DNA of 64,000 bases, from NCBI RefSeq assembly GCF_002304225.1, contig NZ_NSLB01000001.1:186001-250000 (forward strand). The letters run 5' to 3'. Shown piece by piece: positions 52,716 to 61,937 of the stretch; the first letter of the stretch is position 1, and each line of letters opens with the position of its first letter. This DNA comes from Pseudomonas sp. HAR-UPW-AIA-41 (GTDB taxonomy: Bacteria > Pseudomonadota > Gammaproteobacteria > Pseudomonadales > Pseudomonadaceae). The notes under the pieces are model-generated. The model saw nothing but the letters and a program-made list of their open reading frames with translations. It ran no database searches and had not been told where the DNA came from. The position numbers were made by a program, and so were the translations under genes.

Positions 52716-53975
52716 TTGCTCTCTTGCGATGGTGGTGTTGCAGGTTTTTATCGGAAGTTGCTTCCGGTGTTACTGGTGTCCCTATGGGTGGTTGGCCGGC
52801 CAGCAGTCGCTGCGTCCTCGGAGCTGTCGCTGGCTGAAGCATTGCGCCAGGCGCAAGACAACAGTCCGACTCTCTCGGCTGCGAGCCGATTGGTAGACAT
52901 CTCTTTGGGCGAGCGGCAGCAAGCCGGCCTGCTGCCAAACCCAGAGCTGTCATGGGAGGTGGAAGACACCCGCAGCAACACGCGGACCACTACCACCCAG
53001 ATTACGCAGCCGATTGAGCTTGGGGGAAAGCGAGGGGCACGCATCGAGCTAGCGGAGAAGGGGCAGAGTGCGGCATCGGTCGAGCTAGAGCGCAGCCAGA
53101 ATGAGCTGCGCGCCGATGTCATCCAGTCGTTCTACGACAACCTGCAAGCAAGGATGCGCGTCGAGCTGGCGGAGCAATCTCTCGCGCTGGCTGAGCGAGG
53201 AGTTCAGGGGGCCGAGGGGCGAGTCAAGGCGGGCAAGGTTTCACCAGTTGAGCTAACTCGGGCCCAGGTGCAGCTCTCTGAGGTCCGACTTGAGCTACGT
53301 CGAGCTCAACGGGATCAGGCTAGAGCCCATTCTCGACTGCAGGCTGTCATCGGTGGCAACGCAGACATCAGGGTTGTTGGGAGTGCGACCAGCATCCCAG
53401 AACCGCCAACAGTCAATCAGCTGTGGTCTGCCTTGGAGACAACCGCAGAAATGCGCCTAGCCCGGCTGTCTGTGGATCAGCAAGAGGCTTCATTCGAGCT
53501 GGAAAAGACCCAGCGCATTCCAGACCTGAATGTGAGCCTGGGCAGCCAATACAGCGCTGAAGATCGGGAGCGAGTCAACGTAGTTGGCCTATCGATGCCG
53601 ATCCCTCTCTTCAATCGTAACCAGGGCAACATTCTCTCCGCTGCACGTCGCGCCGACCAAGCCCGCGACCTGCGCAACGCGACCGAGCTACGCCTCAGGG
53701 CAGATGTAGAGCAAGCCATGGATCAGTGGGTCGTTGCGAAGGAGGAGATCAACTCGTTCGACCAGACGATTCTCCCATCGGCCAAGAGCGCTGTTGATAG
53801 CGCTACCCGCGGATTTGAGATGGGCAAATTCGCTTTTCTCGATGTGCTGGATGCTCAGCGCACGTTGATTAGTGCCCGCACGCAGTATGTCGACGCCCTG
53901 GCCTCAGCCACCGCGGCATGGGTGCAGTTAGAGCGCGTGTATGGCGATGTATCAGCCATCCCCGCTGCACGTTGA
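52716..53975 (+). CDS. czcC: Outer-membrane factor CzcC (TolC family)
   Basis: A 419-residue outer-membrane channel subunit of a heavy-metal RND pump. Signal peptide about 13-33 (LLVSLWVVGRPAVA). Two TolC-type repeats with long coiled coils follow, each with a PNPELSWEVED-like or IPDLNVSLGSQY strand. The start is TTG at 52716, following GGAGG at a spacing of 8, an unusual but well-supported choice. It begins the czcCBA operon. Confidence 0.88.
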   Translation: MLSCDGGVAGFYRKLLPVLLVSLWVVGRPAVAASSELSLAEALRQAQDNSPTLSAASRLVDISLGERQQAGLLPNPELSWEVEDTRSNTRTTTTQITQPIELGGKRGARIELAEKGQSAASVELERSQNELRADVIQSFYDNLQARMRVELAEQSLALAERGVQGAEGRVKAGKVSPVELTRAQVQLSEVRLELRRAQRDQARAHSRLQAVIGGNADIRVVGSATSIPEPPTVNQLWSALETTAEMRLARLSVDQQEASFELEKTQRIPDLNVSLGSQYSAEDRERVNVVGLSMPIPLFNRNQGNILSAARRADQARDLRNATELRLRADVEQAMDQWVVAKEEINSFDQTILPSAKSAVDSATRGFEMGKFAFLDVLDAQRTLISARTQYVDALASATAAWVQLERVYGDVSAIPAAR

Positions 53976-54052
53976 GCCGCTGAGTTTCTACCGACCTTCT
54001 TGGTGACCCGCATCTGGAGTGCGGGTCGCTGCATTTCCTTTAGGAGTTGCTT

Positions 54053-55600
54053 ATGAGCAAAAAATTACCCCTCGTACTCGCGATCATTGCAGGCATAGGG
54101 CTTGTTAGCGGCGGAGTACTCCTCATGGATAAGGAGAAAGGCCAGAGATCTGATGGGCATGCCGAGACAAGCAGCCATCAGGACACAGAGCACCATGGTG
54201 AAGAAGCGAAGCCGGGGCACGGCGATGCTGGTGATCACGGGGATACCGAGCATCACGCCCGCGGCCCTAACGGTGGAACGCTGTTCACTCAAGATAGTTT
54301 CAGCGCTGAGCTAGTTGCACCGGAGAGTGCAGATGGAAGTACTCCCATGTCGTTGTATCTAGCGCAGGGAGGGCAGCAGATTCTGCCTGGCGACAACACT
54401 CGGGTGTCCATGGAGATCAGGCGACCTTCAGGGGAAGTGAATACCCTTCGGTTCGAGCCAAAGGGTAACGCCTTCGTCAGTGCAACAGGTATCGCCGAGC
54501 CGCACTACTTTGAGGCTCGCATCCTGATTGAGCGAGTAGGAAGGGCTTACCGTTTCAGCTACTCCAAAGAGGAAGGCCTCATCGAGCTCAGCAACGAGCA
54601 AATCGATGCCGCTGGAGTCCAGTTGGCTAAGGCTGCTGCTGGAGTGATGAGCGCTACTATCACCCTCCCCGGTGAGATTCGCTTCGATGAGGACCATACA
54701 GCTCACGTGGTTCCTCGAACGGCCGGTGTCGTGGAAAGCGTCAAGGTCAACTTGGGCGAGTCTGTTAAGAAGGGCCAACTCCTGGCAGTCATCGCAAGCC
54801 AGCAAATATCCGATCAGCGCAGTGAGTTTGCTGCGGCCCAGCGCAAAGTCGAGCTGGCCCGCACAACCTTTGAGCGGGAGCAGCAACTGTGGAAGGAGAA
54901 GATTTCTGCAGAGCAGGATTATCTGCAGGCTCGCCAGTCGCTACAGGAAGCAGAGATTGCTCTTGGTAATGCCCGCCAGAAAATGGGGGCCCTGGGCGAA
55001 AACGTCGCTCTTGCAGGCGGTAACCGCTACGAGCTGAGAGCCCCGTTCGATGGCATTGTGGTGGAGAAGCACCTAGTACTTGGCGAGGTCGTGAACGAGG
55101 CGAGCAATGCCTTCACCATCTCAGATCTCAGCCGTGTCTGGGCAACCTTCAGTGTTGCACCTCGGGACTTGGGCAAGATTCAGGTCGGCAAGCCGGTCAA
55201 GATCAGTGCCCCGGAGCTGGAGGCTGAGGTTGTAGGCAACGTTTCGTACGTGGGTAACTTGCTTGGCGAGCAGACACGCACGGCGACTGCCCGCGCCACT
55301 CTCGAAAATCCAAATGGCGCATGGCGCCCAGGCCTCTTCGTATCCGTCGCGTTGTCAGCCGACTCCCGCCAGGCCAACGTCACCGTTCCAGTCCAGGCAA
55401 TTCAGACCATCGAAGAGAAACCCACGGTTTTCGTTCGCGTGGACGATGGATTCGTGGCGCTTCCCGTGGTGCTAGGCGCCCGTAGCGAAGGGGCTGTGGA
55501 AATTACCCAAGGCTTGGCCGCCGGAGCGCAGGTAGCGACAGAAGGGAGCTTCATCCTCAAGTCCGAGCTGGGCAAAGGCTCCGCCGACCACGCCCACTGA
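54053..55600 (+). CDS. czcB: Periplasmic adaptor CzcB (RND membrane-fusion protein)
   Basis: A 515-residue adaptor linking CzcA to CzcC. An N-terminal membrane anchor (about 5-25) is followed by a His-rich segment (SSHQDTEHHGEEAKPGHGD and HGDTEHH, about 40-75) that probably binds zinc or cobalt. HlyD-like lipoyl and coiled-coil parts follow (VVPRTAGVVESVKVNLGE near 219; LRAPFDGIVVEKHLVLGE-type near 330). The ATG at 54053 follows AGGAG. Confidence 0.9.
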   Translation: MSKKLPLVLAIIAGIGLVSGGVLLMDKEKGQRSDGHAETSSHQDTEHHGEEAKPGHGDAGDHGDTEHHARGPNGGTLFTQDSFSAELVAPESADGSTPMSLYLAQGGQQILPGDNTRVSMEIRRPSGEVNTLRFEPKGNAFVSATGIAEPHYFEARILIERVGRAYRFSYSKEEGLIELSNEQIDAAGVQLAKAAAGVMSATITLPGEIRFDEDHTAHVVPRTAGVVESVKVNLGESVKKGQLLAVIASQQISDQRSEFAAAQRKVELARTTFEREQQLWKEKISAEQDYLQARQSLQEAEIALGNARQKMGALGENVALAGGNRYELRAPFDGIVVEKHLVLGEVVNEASNAFTISDLSRVWATFSVAPRDLGKIQVGKPVKISAPELEAEVVGNVSYVGNLLGEQTRTATARATLENPNGAWRPGLFVSVALSADSRQANVTVPVQAIQTIEEKPTVFVRVDDGFVALPVVLGARSEGAVEITQGLAAGAQVATEGSFILKSELGKGSADHAH

Positions 55601-55623
55601 CCTGCCATTGACGGGAAATTCGT

Positions 55624-58600
55624 ATGTTCGAACGCATAATTCAGTTCGCTATCGAGCAGCGCATCATCGTGATGCTTGCCGTACTGGCGATGGCTGGCTT
55701 AGGTATTGCCAGCTACCAGAAGCTCCCCATAGACGCTGTCCCTGATATCACCAACGTTCAGGTACAGATCAATACCGCAGCAGCAGGCTTCTCACCTCTA
55801 GAAACCGAGCAGCGCATTACCTTTCCGATCGAGACGGCCATGGCCGGCTTACCGCACCTCAAACAGACCAGGTCGCTATCGCGCTCTGGTTTGTCGCAGG
55901 TGACCGTAATCTTCGAAGACGGCACGGATCTCTACTTTGCCCGCCAGCTCGTCAATGAGCGCCTGCAGGTTGCCCGCGAACAACTGCCAGAAGGAGCAGA
56001 GGCAATCATGGGCCCAATCTCGACAGGATTGGGTGAGATCTTCTTGTGGACGGTCGAGGCTAGAGAGGGGGCGTTGAAGGAGGACGGCACGCCATACACG
56101 CCCACCGACCTGCGGGTAATCCAGGATTGGATCATCAAACCTCAGCTGCGCAATGTTCCAGGCGTGGCCGAGATCAACACCATCGGTGGCTTCGCGAAGG
56201 AATACCAGATCGCCCCGGACCCCAAGCGTTTGGCCGCTTATAAGCTCACCTTGGGAGACCTGGTCACTGCGCTTGAACGCAACAATGCCAACGTTGGTGC
56301 CGGTTATATCGAGCGCAGTGGCGAGCAGCTGCTGATTCGGGCTCCCGGTCAGGTCGCCACTGCAGCGGACATCGCCAACATTGTCATTAGCAACGTCGAC
56401 GGGACCTCCATTCGGGTCAGCCATATTGCGGATGTGCAGATTGGCCGAGAGTTGCGTACTGGCGCTGCCACCGAGAACGGTCGCGAAGTTGTGCTCGGCA
56501 CGGTGTTCATGCTCATTGGCGAGAACAGCCGCAGCGTCTCGCAGGCAGTTGCCGCCAAGCTGGAGCAAATCAATCGATCGCTCCCTGATGGGGTAGTAGC
56601 CATCGCGGTCTACGACCGAACCGATCTGGTGGACAAGGCCATCGCCACGGTTAAGAAAAACCTCATCGAGGGCGCGATCCTGGTAATCGCCATCCTCTTC
56701 CTGTTCCTCGGCAATATTCGTGCAGCGATCATCACCGCGATGGTGATCCCGCTGTCGATGCTCTTCACCTTCACTGGCATGTTCACCTACAAGGTGAGCG
56801 CTAACCTGATGAGCCTCGGTGCTTTGGACTTCGGCATCATCGTTGACGGCGCGGTGGTCATTGTCGAGAACGCCATTCGCCGGTTGGCTCATGCACAACA
56901 GCACCATGGCCGGATGCTTACCCGCTCCGAACGCTTGCATGAAGTGTTTGCCGCCTCACGAGAGGCGCGCAGAGCCCTGATCTTCGGCCAACTGATCATC
57001 ATGGTGGTCTACCTTCCGATCTTTGCGCTGACAGGGGTTGAAGGGAAGATGTTCCACCCCATGGCGTTCACTGTGGTGATTGCTCTGTTGGGAGCGATGA
57101 TTCTTTCCGTGACCTTCGTTCCAGCTGCGATTGCGCTCTTCATCACCGGCAAGGTCAAAGAGGAAGAGAACTTCGTTATGCGTGCCGCCCGCAAAGGCTA
57201 CGAGCCGGTACTGGGCTGGGTCATGGGCAACCGAACCGCAGTATTTACCGGTGCAGTTACCTTGGTGGTGTTGTCCGGTGTATTGGCAGGTCGCATGGGC
57301 AGCGAGTTCATCCCTAGCCTCAGCGAGGGGGACTTTGCTTTGCAGGCGTTGCGGGTACCAGGAACTAGCCTGACGCAGTCGGTGGAGATGCAGGCGCGCT
57401 TGGAAAAGAGACTGGTAGAGAAAGTGCCGGAGATCGAGAGGGTATTTGCCCGGACCGGTACCGCTGAGATCGCCTCTGACCCAATGCCGCCGAATATCTC
57501 GGATGCCTACGTCATGCTCAAGCCCAAGGACCAGTGGCCTGATCCGGACAAGTCGCGAGAAGAGTTGATAGCTGACCTGCAGCGTGTGAGTGCGGAAGTT
57601 CCAGGTAGCAACTACGAGCTTTCTCAACCCATCCAGTTGCGCTTCAACGAGCTGATTTCAGGTGTGCGCAGTGACGTCGCGGTGAAGGTGTTTGGTGACG
57701 ATATGGGTGTGCTCAACAGCACTGCTGCTGAGATTGCGGAAACCTTGGAGAAAGTAGAGGGCGCTTCCGAGGTAAAGGTGGAGCAAACCACTGGGCTGCC
57801 CGTGCTGACCATCAACATTGATCGTGACAAGGCTGCTCGCTTTGGCCTGAACGTAGGCGATGTTCAAGACACTATCGCTTTCGCGGTGGGAGGCCAGCGT
57901 GCAGGCACCTTGTTCGATGGCGACCGCCGCTTTGACATGGTGGTGCGGCTCTCGGATCGGCTGCGTACGGATATCGAGGGCCTTTCCCGCCTGCTGATTC
58001 CTGTTCCTGCGCTATCAGGCGGAGCGGCAGAACAGATATCGTTCATCTCACTATCTGAAGTCGCCAGCCTCGACCTGGTACTTGGCCCCAACCAAGTCAG
58101 CCGTGAGAACGGCAAACGCCTGGTGGTGGTCAGTGCCAACGTGCGGGGACGGGATATCGGATCCTTTGTTCAAGAGGCCAGCGATCGCCTGCTGCAGGAT
58201 GTGAAGGTTCCGGCTGGATATTGGACCACCTGGGGTGGCCAGTTTGAGCAGCTGCAGTCAGCAGCCAAGCGGCTTCAGATCGTAGTCCCGGTCGCTCTGC
58301 TCTTGGTCTTCACCTTGCTATTCATGATGTTCAATAACGTCAAGGATGGCCTAGTGGTGTTCACAGGCATTCCCTTCGCGTTGACTGGTGGTGTACTCGC
58401 CCTTTGGCTGCGAGATATTCCCCTGTCCATCTCGGCTGGCGTCGGCTTCATTGCCTTGTCGGGCGTCGCGGTTCTGAACGGCTTGGTGATGATTTCCTTT
58501 ATCCGTAATCTGCGCGAGGAAGGAAAGACGCTGCACGAGGCAATCATTGAAGGCGCTCTGACTCGCTTGCGGCCGGTCTTGATGACAGCGTTGGTGGCGT

Positions 58601-58815
58601 CGCTGGGTTTTGTGCCAATGGCGCTGGCGACAGGTACCGGGGCCGAAGTGCAGCGACCTCTGGCATCAGTCGTCATCGGAGGGATCCTATCCTCCACGAC
58701 CCTCACGCTCTTGGTACTGCCGGTGCTATATCAGTGGGTACACCGGCGGGATGAGGAAGAGGAAGAGGATTCTGAGTCGGAAACCGATGGAGATGTAGCC
58801 TTGCACAAGGGCTGA
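55624..58815 (+). CDS. czcA: Heavy-metal RND pump CzcA
   Basis: Inner-membrane proton/metal antiporter of 1063 residues with twelve helices and two large periplasmic domains. The helix-4 motif DFGIIVDGAVVIVEN (about 400-414) is the HME1 signature for Zn, Co, Cd or Ni, rather than Cu/Ag pumps of the CusA type. It ends with an acidic tail (DEEEEEDSESETDGD). It is 23 bp downstream of czcB. Confidence 0.94.
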   Translation: MFERIIQFAIEQRIIVMLAVLAMAGLGIASYQKLPIDAVPDITNVQVQINTAAAGFSPLETEQRITFPIETAMAGLPHLKQTRSLSRSGLSQVTVIFEDGTDLYFARQLVNERLQVAREQLPEGAEAIMGPISTGLGEIFLWTVEAREGALKEDGTPYTPTDLRVIQDWIIKPQLRNVPGVAEINTIGGFAKEYQIAPDPKRLAAYKLTLGDLVTALERNNANVGAGYIERSGEQLLIRAPGQVATAADIANIVISNVDGTSIRVSHIADVQIGRELRTGAATENGREVVLGTVFMLIGENSRSVSQAVAAKLEQINRSLPDGVVAIAVYDRTDLVDKAIATVKKNLIEGAILVIAILFLFLGNIRAAIITAMVIPLSMLFTFTGMFTYKVSANLMSLGALDFGIIVDGAVVIVENAIRRLAHAQQHHGRMLTRSERLHEVFAASREARRALIFGQLIIMVVYLPIFALTGVEGKMFHPMAFTVVIALLGAMILSVTFVPAAIALFITGKVKEEENFVMRAARKGYEPVLGWVMGNRTAVFTGAVTLVVLSGVLAGRMGSEFIPSLSEGDFALQALRVPGTSLTQSVEMQARLEKRLVEKVPEIERVFARTGTAEIASDPMPPNISDAYVMLKPKDQWPDPDKSREELIADLQRVSAEVPGSNYELSQPIQLRFNELISGVRSDVAVKVFGDDMGVLNSTAAEIAETLEKVEGASEVKVEQTTGLPVLTINIDRDKAARFGLNVGDVQDTIAFAVGGQRAGTLFDGDRRFDMVVRLSDRLRTDIEGLSRLLIPVPALSGGAAEQISFISLSEVASLDLVLGPNQVSRENGKRLVVVSANVRGRDIGSFVQEASDRLLQDVKVPAGYWTTWGGQFEQLQSAAKRLQIVVPVALLLVFTLLFMMFNNVKDGLVVFTGIPFALTGGVLALWLRDIPLSISAGVGFIALSGVAVLNGLVMISFIRNLREEGKTLHEAIIEGALTRLRPVLMTALVASLGFVPMALATGTGAEVQRPLASVVIGGILSSTTLTLLVLPVLYQWVHRRDEEEEEDSESETDGDVALHKG

Positions 58816-58872
58816 CGTTACTCGAATGAACCAGGTGGTCCGTACCCCAGAGAGTATCGGACCATCACATGG

Positions 58873-59164
58873 TCAACCCACCTTCGCTTTCGCAATCTCA
58901 TCGAGAGCCATTTTGCGCAGGACTTCTGGGCCGAACTCCTGCAGCGGCTAGCCGTTCACGAAGAGCGCGGGCGGACCTGAAACACCGATCCCTGATACAG
59001 CCTGCAATCGGCTTCGAGCTTTTCATCGATGCCAGGTGAACTCATCTCAGCCGCGGTCAGCTCCACATCAAGGCCCGCTGTAACTGCCCAAGTCTTCTAG
59101 CATCGGATCGCCAGGCCTACCAGGTTGGGCTGCCAAGGCAGCTTCAAACATCTCTGGGTATGCA
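58873..59164 (-). pseudogene. Remnant of a DsbA/thioredoxin-fold oxidoreductase
   Basis: Reading right to left, three fragments in different frames line up as one protein C-terminus: MFEAALAAQPGRPGDPMLEDLG, then GLDVELTAAEMSSPGIDEKL, then GVSGPPALFVNG-stop-PLQEFGPEVLRKMALDEI. The cis-Pro-like GPPALFVNG segment is the DsbA/DSBA-family hallmark. At least one frameshift and one in-frame TAG interrupt it, and the catalytic CxxC half is missing. It sits at the end of czcA and is probably a decayed neighbour. Confidence 0.7.
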
Positions 59165-59515
59165 TCTGCCCCCATCTATTGCACCCAGCGCAAGGTGTAA
59201 CGTCAGACTCCTAGCGTCGATCGGCAGCAGCAACCGCGAGGATTACCGTCATAAAGGCGCGTTGAATCAGCCAGAATCGCAATGGGCTACCCCCGCTCCT
59301 GGCCAACAGCAAAGCCAACTGCTGGAATGGCTTATTGGGGCTTCGCCTCCGCAGCGGCTGGATCTGAGATCGCGTGATGAGTTACGTGATGCGCACTGAC
59401 GCCATAGCAAAGCCGCTGAACTCGGTTTTTGAGCATGAGGGCTGTAGCTAAGAGGTAGGCAAAGAGGCGAGTTTCTGTCCAGCCGGGGATGGCAGAGCTC
59501 AGCGGAGACAGGGAT
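59165..59515. other. Stretch without a recognised gene
   Basis: A 79-residue frame opens at 59160 on the plus strand but has no ribosome site, no recognisable domain and lies next to the pseudogene, so it is probably not a gene. Nothing else stands out. Confidence 0.4.
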
Positions 59516-59539
59516 AAAAAAAGCGCCCTAGTAGGGCGC
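59516..59539 (-). terminator. Rho-independent terminator of the small PtrA-like gene
   Basis: On the minus strand GCGCCC-TACTA-GGGCGC is followed by a run of seven Ts, about 70 bp after the stop of the gene at 59608. Confidence 0.88.
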
Positions 59540-59607
59540 TTAGGGTACACCTCTTTCCAAAGGAGCTCGTGGAGCTTCTAGAGGTGGACTCGGTAGGGGA
59601 AAAACAA

Positions 59608-59835
59608 TTAGCCTTCGTTGGTTGTGTTGTTGCCTTTGGCAGCGTCTTTTTCAGTAGCTCCGCTTTTCTGGCTTTCTACTTGAACCGCCTTATTGTCTTT
59701 CCCGTGAATTTTTTCTTGGTTTTCTCGAAATTTTTTCACCGCCTCCAAAGAGCGTCCGTAGCCATCTTCTGCAAGTGCAGAAGTAGCGGTGCCGAGTGCG
59801 AGAATTCCAATAAGTGCAATATTTGCAATCTTCAT
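59608..59835 (-). CDS. Small periplasmic PtrA-like protein
   Basis: A 75-residue secreted protein: signal peptide 1-22 (ATSALA-EDG), then EDGYGRSLEAVKKFRENQEKIHG, similar in layout to the PtrA N-terminal domain (E-G-x-R-x-F/L-E). A polar tail with Lys, Gln and Asn follows. It has its own 27-bp element and terminator, so it forms a single-gene metal-response unit. Whether it binds metal or modulates a sensor is unknown; similarity to PtrA is weak outside the start. Confidence 0.72.
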   Translation of the reverse strand: MKIANIALIGILALGTATSALAEDGYGRSLEAVKKFRENQEKIHGKDNKAVQVESQKSGATEKDAAKGNNTTNEG

Positions 59836-59921
59836 AAGTTAGGCCTCGTTCAGTTGCAATGAGCTATTTATTTACGCTCTGTGAAGATGCCTAGATCTTA
59901 CGAAGGTGAAGCTAACGGGAG

Positions 59922-59948
59922 CATGAGCTCAAAATTACAATATTGACA
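59922..59948 (-). promoter_or_regulatory. 27-bp metal-response element F (small PtrA-like gene)
   Basis: On the minus strand TGTCAATATTGTAAT, then TTTGA and GCTCATG. It matches the element except at base 3, keeps TCA at base 23, and points to the gene 87 bp away. Confidence 0.55.
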
Positions 59949-59996
59949 TGCAGCGCTAGAGAGAGCGGGCAAGTAGTTGCCCGCTCCACTTTCTAG

Positions 59997-61322
59997 TCAG
60001 AGCACTTCCAGTGGGTACTCAACAATCAGACGAACTTCATCCAGGTCGGACTCGTAGTCGGTAGCGCGAGTGGTCATTTGGCGAACACGGAAAGACATAT
60101 CTTTCAGCGAGCCAGACTGCACTACGTACTTCGCTTCGATGTTTCGCTCCCAGCGTTTCTGATCGGTCAGCGGGTTGCCGTTTTCATCACGGCGCATGTA
60201 GACGTTGTTCGCATCGGAGTAGTCGGCATCGGTACCAAAGGCGTAGCGGGTCATGAAGCTCAGGCCAGGGACGCCAAAGGTGGCCATGTCGAGATCGTAG
60301 CGAAGCATCCAGGAGCGCTCATTCGGGGAGTTGAAGTCGCTGTACTGGATCGAGTTGTCGAGGAAGATCGAGTCGGACTGACGCAGGTAGTCGAAGTCAT
60401 CATCGCCGTTGTTGCGCTGGTGGGATAGGGCCAGGGAGTGGGCACCGAACTTCACACCGACCTTGCCGCTGTAGATGTCGTTGTCGAACTCGCCCAGCAG
60501 CTTCTGCCCCTGGTCAACGGCCTTGTAGTAGTTCAGACCGCCGAACAGCGAGACGTTCTCAGAGAGCGAGTGGCTCCAGGACATGCCGGCATAGTGCTGA
60601 TTCCAGGCATCTTCCAGGCGGCTGGTGTAGAGGCTGAACGCCAGGTTGTCATTCAGGGTGTAGTCGCCACCAAAGTAGGCTGCCCACGGCGCATCCACGC
60701 CGCCGGCGTAGAAGGTGGCGAAGTCTTCGCTCATGCCGCTCTGCTGCGGTTGGCTCATCGCATGAACTCGACCACCCTGCAGGGTCAGACCATCAACGCT
60801 GTTATTGACGACGGTGACGCCCTTGAAGCTTTCCGGAAGGAGGCGAGAGTCGCCATAGTGAAGAACCGGGGTCATCGGGAACACATCGCCGGCCTTGATG
60901 ACCGTATCGAAGAGCTGAGCTTTTACGGCTCCGCCCAGCTTGGAGTACTCGTCTTCCGCTTCCCCATCGCTGTTCACGGGAAGCAGGTTGATGCTGCCGC
61001 CTGGGCCAAAGCGACCATCACCGGTATCCAGTTTGATGCCCAGCATGGCGAACGCGTCGATACCCACCCCGACGGTTCCCTCGGTAAAGCCGGACTCAAA
61101 GTTCACCATGACGCCATGCGCCCATGCCTCGGAATAGCCATTTCCAGTTGAGCTGGACTGACCATTGCGGAAGTCACGGTTCATGTAGAAATTTCGATTG
61201 AGGATATTAAGGCTGCTTCCTTCTACGAAACCTTCGCCTTTTGTTTCCTCAGCAGTGGCCACCATGGGGCTGATTCCAATGATTGCCGAAAATACTGCAA
61301 GAGATAATTTGGTCTTGCTCAT
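59997..61322 (-). CDS. OprD-family outer-membrane porin, second copy
   Basis: A 441-residue porin: signal peptide 1-25 (PMVATA-EET), EGSSLNILNRNFYMNRDFRN near 33-52, GTVGVGIDAFAMLGIKLDTG near 79-98, DSRLLPESFKG near 148, and a final LIVEYPLEVL. It is only moderately similar to the OprD copy at 48712 and AT-richer. The start at 61322 follows AAGGAG. Element E lies 126 bp upstream. The solute is unknown. Confidence 0.9.
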   Translation of the reverse strand: MSKTKLSLAVFSAIIGISPMVATAEETKGEGFVEGSSLNILNRNFYMNRDFRNGQSSSTGNGYSEAWAHGVMVNFESGFTEGTVGVGIDAFAMLGIKLDTGDGRFGPGGSINLLPVNSDGEAEDEYSKLGGAVKAQLFDTVIKAGDVFPMTPVLHYGDSRLLPESFKGVTVVNNSVDGLTLQGGRVHAMSQPQQSGMSEDFATFYAGGVDAPWAAYFGGDYTLNDNLAFSLYTSRLEDAWNQHYAGMSWSHSLSENVSLFGGLNYYKAVDQGQKLLGEFDNDIYSGKVGVKFGAHSLALSHQRNNGDDDFDYLRQSDSIFLDNSIQYSDFNSPNERSWMLRYDLDMATFGVPGLSFMTRYAFGTDADYSDANNVYMRRDENGNPLTDQKRWERNIEAKYVVQSGSLKDMSFRVRQMTTRATDYESDLDEVRLIVEYPLEVL

Positions 61323-61447
61323 TAATTGCTCCTTTATTCTTGGCAGAATTGGATATTTGCCATGACTGTTCTTGTAGGTATGGAGCCCCGGTGCGAGAGC
61401 AGCCAGAGGCGGTCGCACCTATCGTTGCAAGCCGTAGATAACTTGAA

Positions 61448-61474
61448 GATGATTGGAAAATTACAATTTTGTAA
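61448..61474 (-). promoter_or_regulatory. 27-bp metal-response element E (second oprD)
   Basis: On the minus strand TTACAAAATTGTAAT, then TTTCC and AATCATC, one of the closest copies to element D. Its core is an almost perfect palindrome (ATTACAATTTTGTAAT, 61460-61475). Confidence 0.65.
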
Positions 61475-61580
61475 TCTTCGAAAAGATGAGGGAGGGGGCT
61501 ACTTAATTTGACATTTTTTGCACAAACGACGCCCAGCGCGCACGCGAATGGTGCGCATGGCCGAGGGCATCAGTTCTGGT

Positions 61581-61925
61581 TTAGTTATCGTTTGCGAGGA
61601 GCTGCTGCAGATCTTCTGGGACGGGCATGGGGAGGAATGCGCTAACTCGTGCACGCCCAGTATTGCCAATGGGAACCCAGATGCGTGAGAAAAGTAGTGC
61701 AGCCACTATGCGAGGTATTTGCCCAAGGACCTCCCGATAGTCCTTGGTCTGCAGGCCCAGGCGTAGCATCAGCCAATGTGACTTTGCATGCAGGTAGGGA
61801 TGCCGTTGAGTCAGGATGTGGGCGCGCTCTAACCACTCGAATGCTCTGCCAGGCTGCTTCAGCCGCAGGTTTGTATCGGCTTGCGCAAAGGCCTCTGCAA
61901 TTGCTGATTTCAGTTGAGATTGCAT
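61581..61925 (-). CDS. DUF3703 protein
   Basis: A 114-residue protein. WLERAHILTQRHPYLHAKSHWLMLRL (in two parts, residues 31-56) and ALLFSRIWVPIGNTG (about 76-90) match DUF3703, a family frequently next to heavy-metal ATPases or efflux genes. It has a hydrophobic middle, no signal peptide and several His residues. It starts 13 bp after the cadA stop in the same direction, so it is probably co-transcribed. No function is known. Confidence 0.82.
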   Translation of the reverse strand: MQSQLKSAIAEAFAQADTNLRLKQPGRAFEWLERAHILTQRHPYLHAKSHWLMLRLGLQTKDYREVLGQIPRIVAALLFSRIWVPIGNTGRARVSAFLPMPVPEDLQQLLANDN

Positions 61926-61937
61926 GGCTACCTCCCA

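Noticed and set aside
59160..59399. A 79-codon plus-strand frame near the DsbA remnant
   Set aside because: No ribosome site, no recognisable domain and a start inside the pseudogene.
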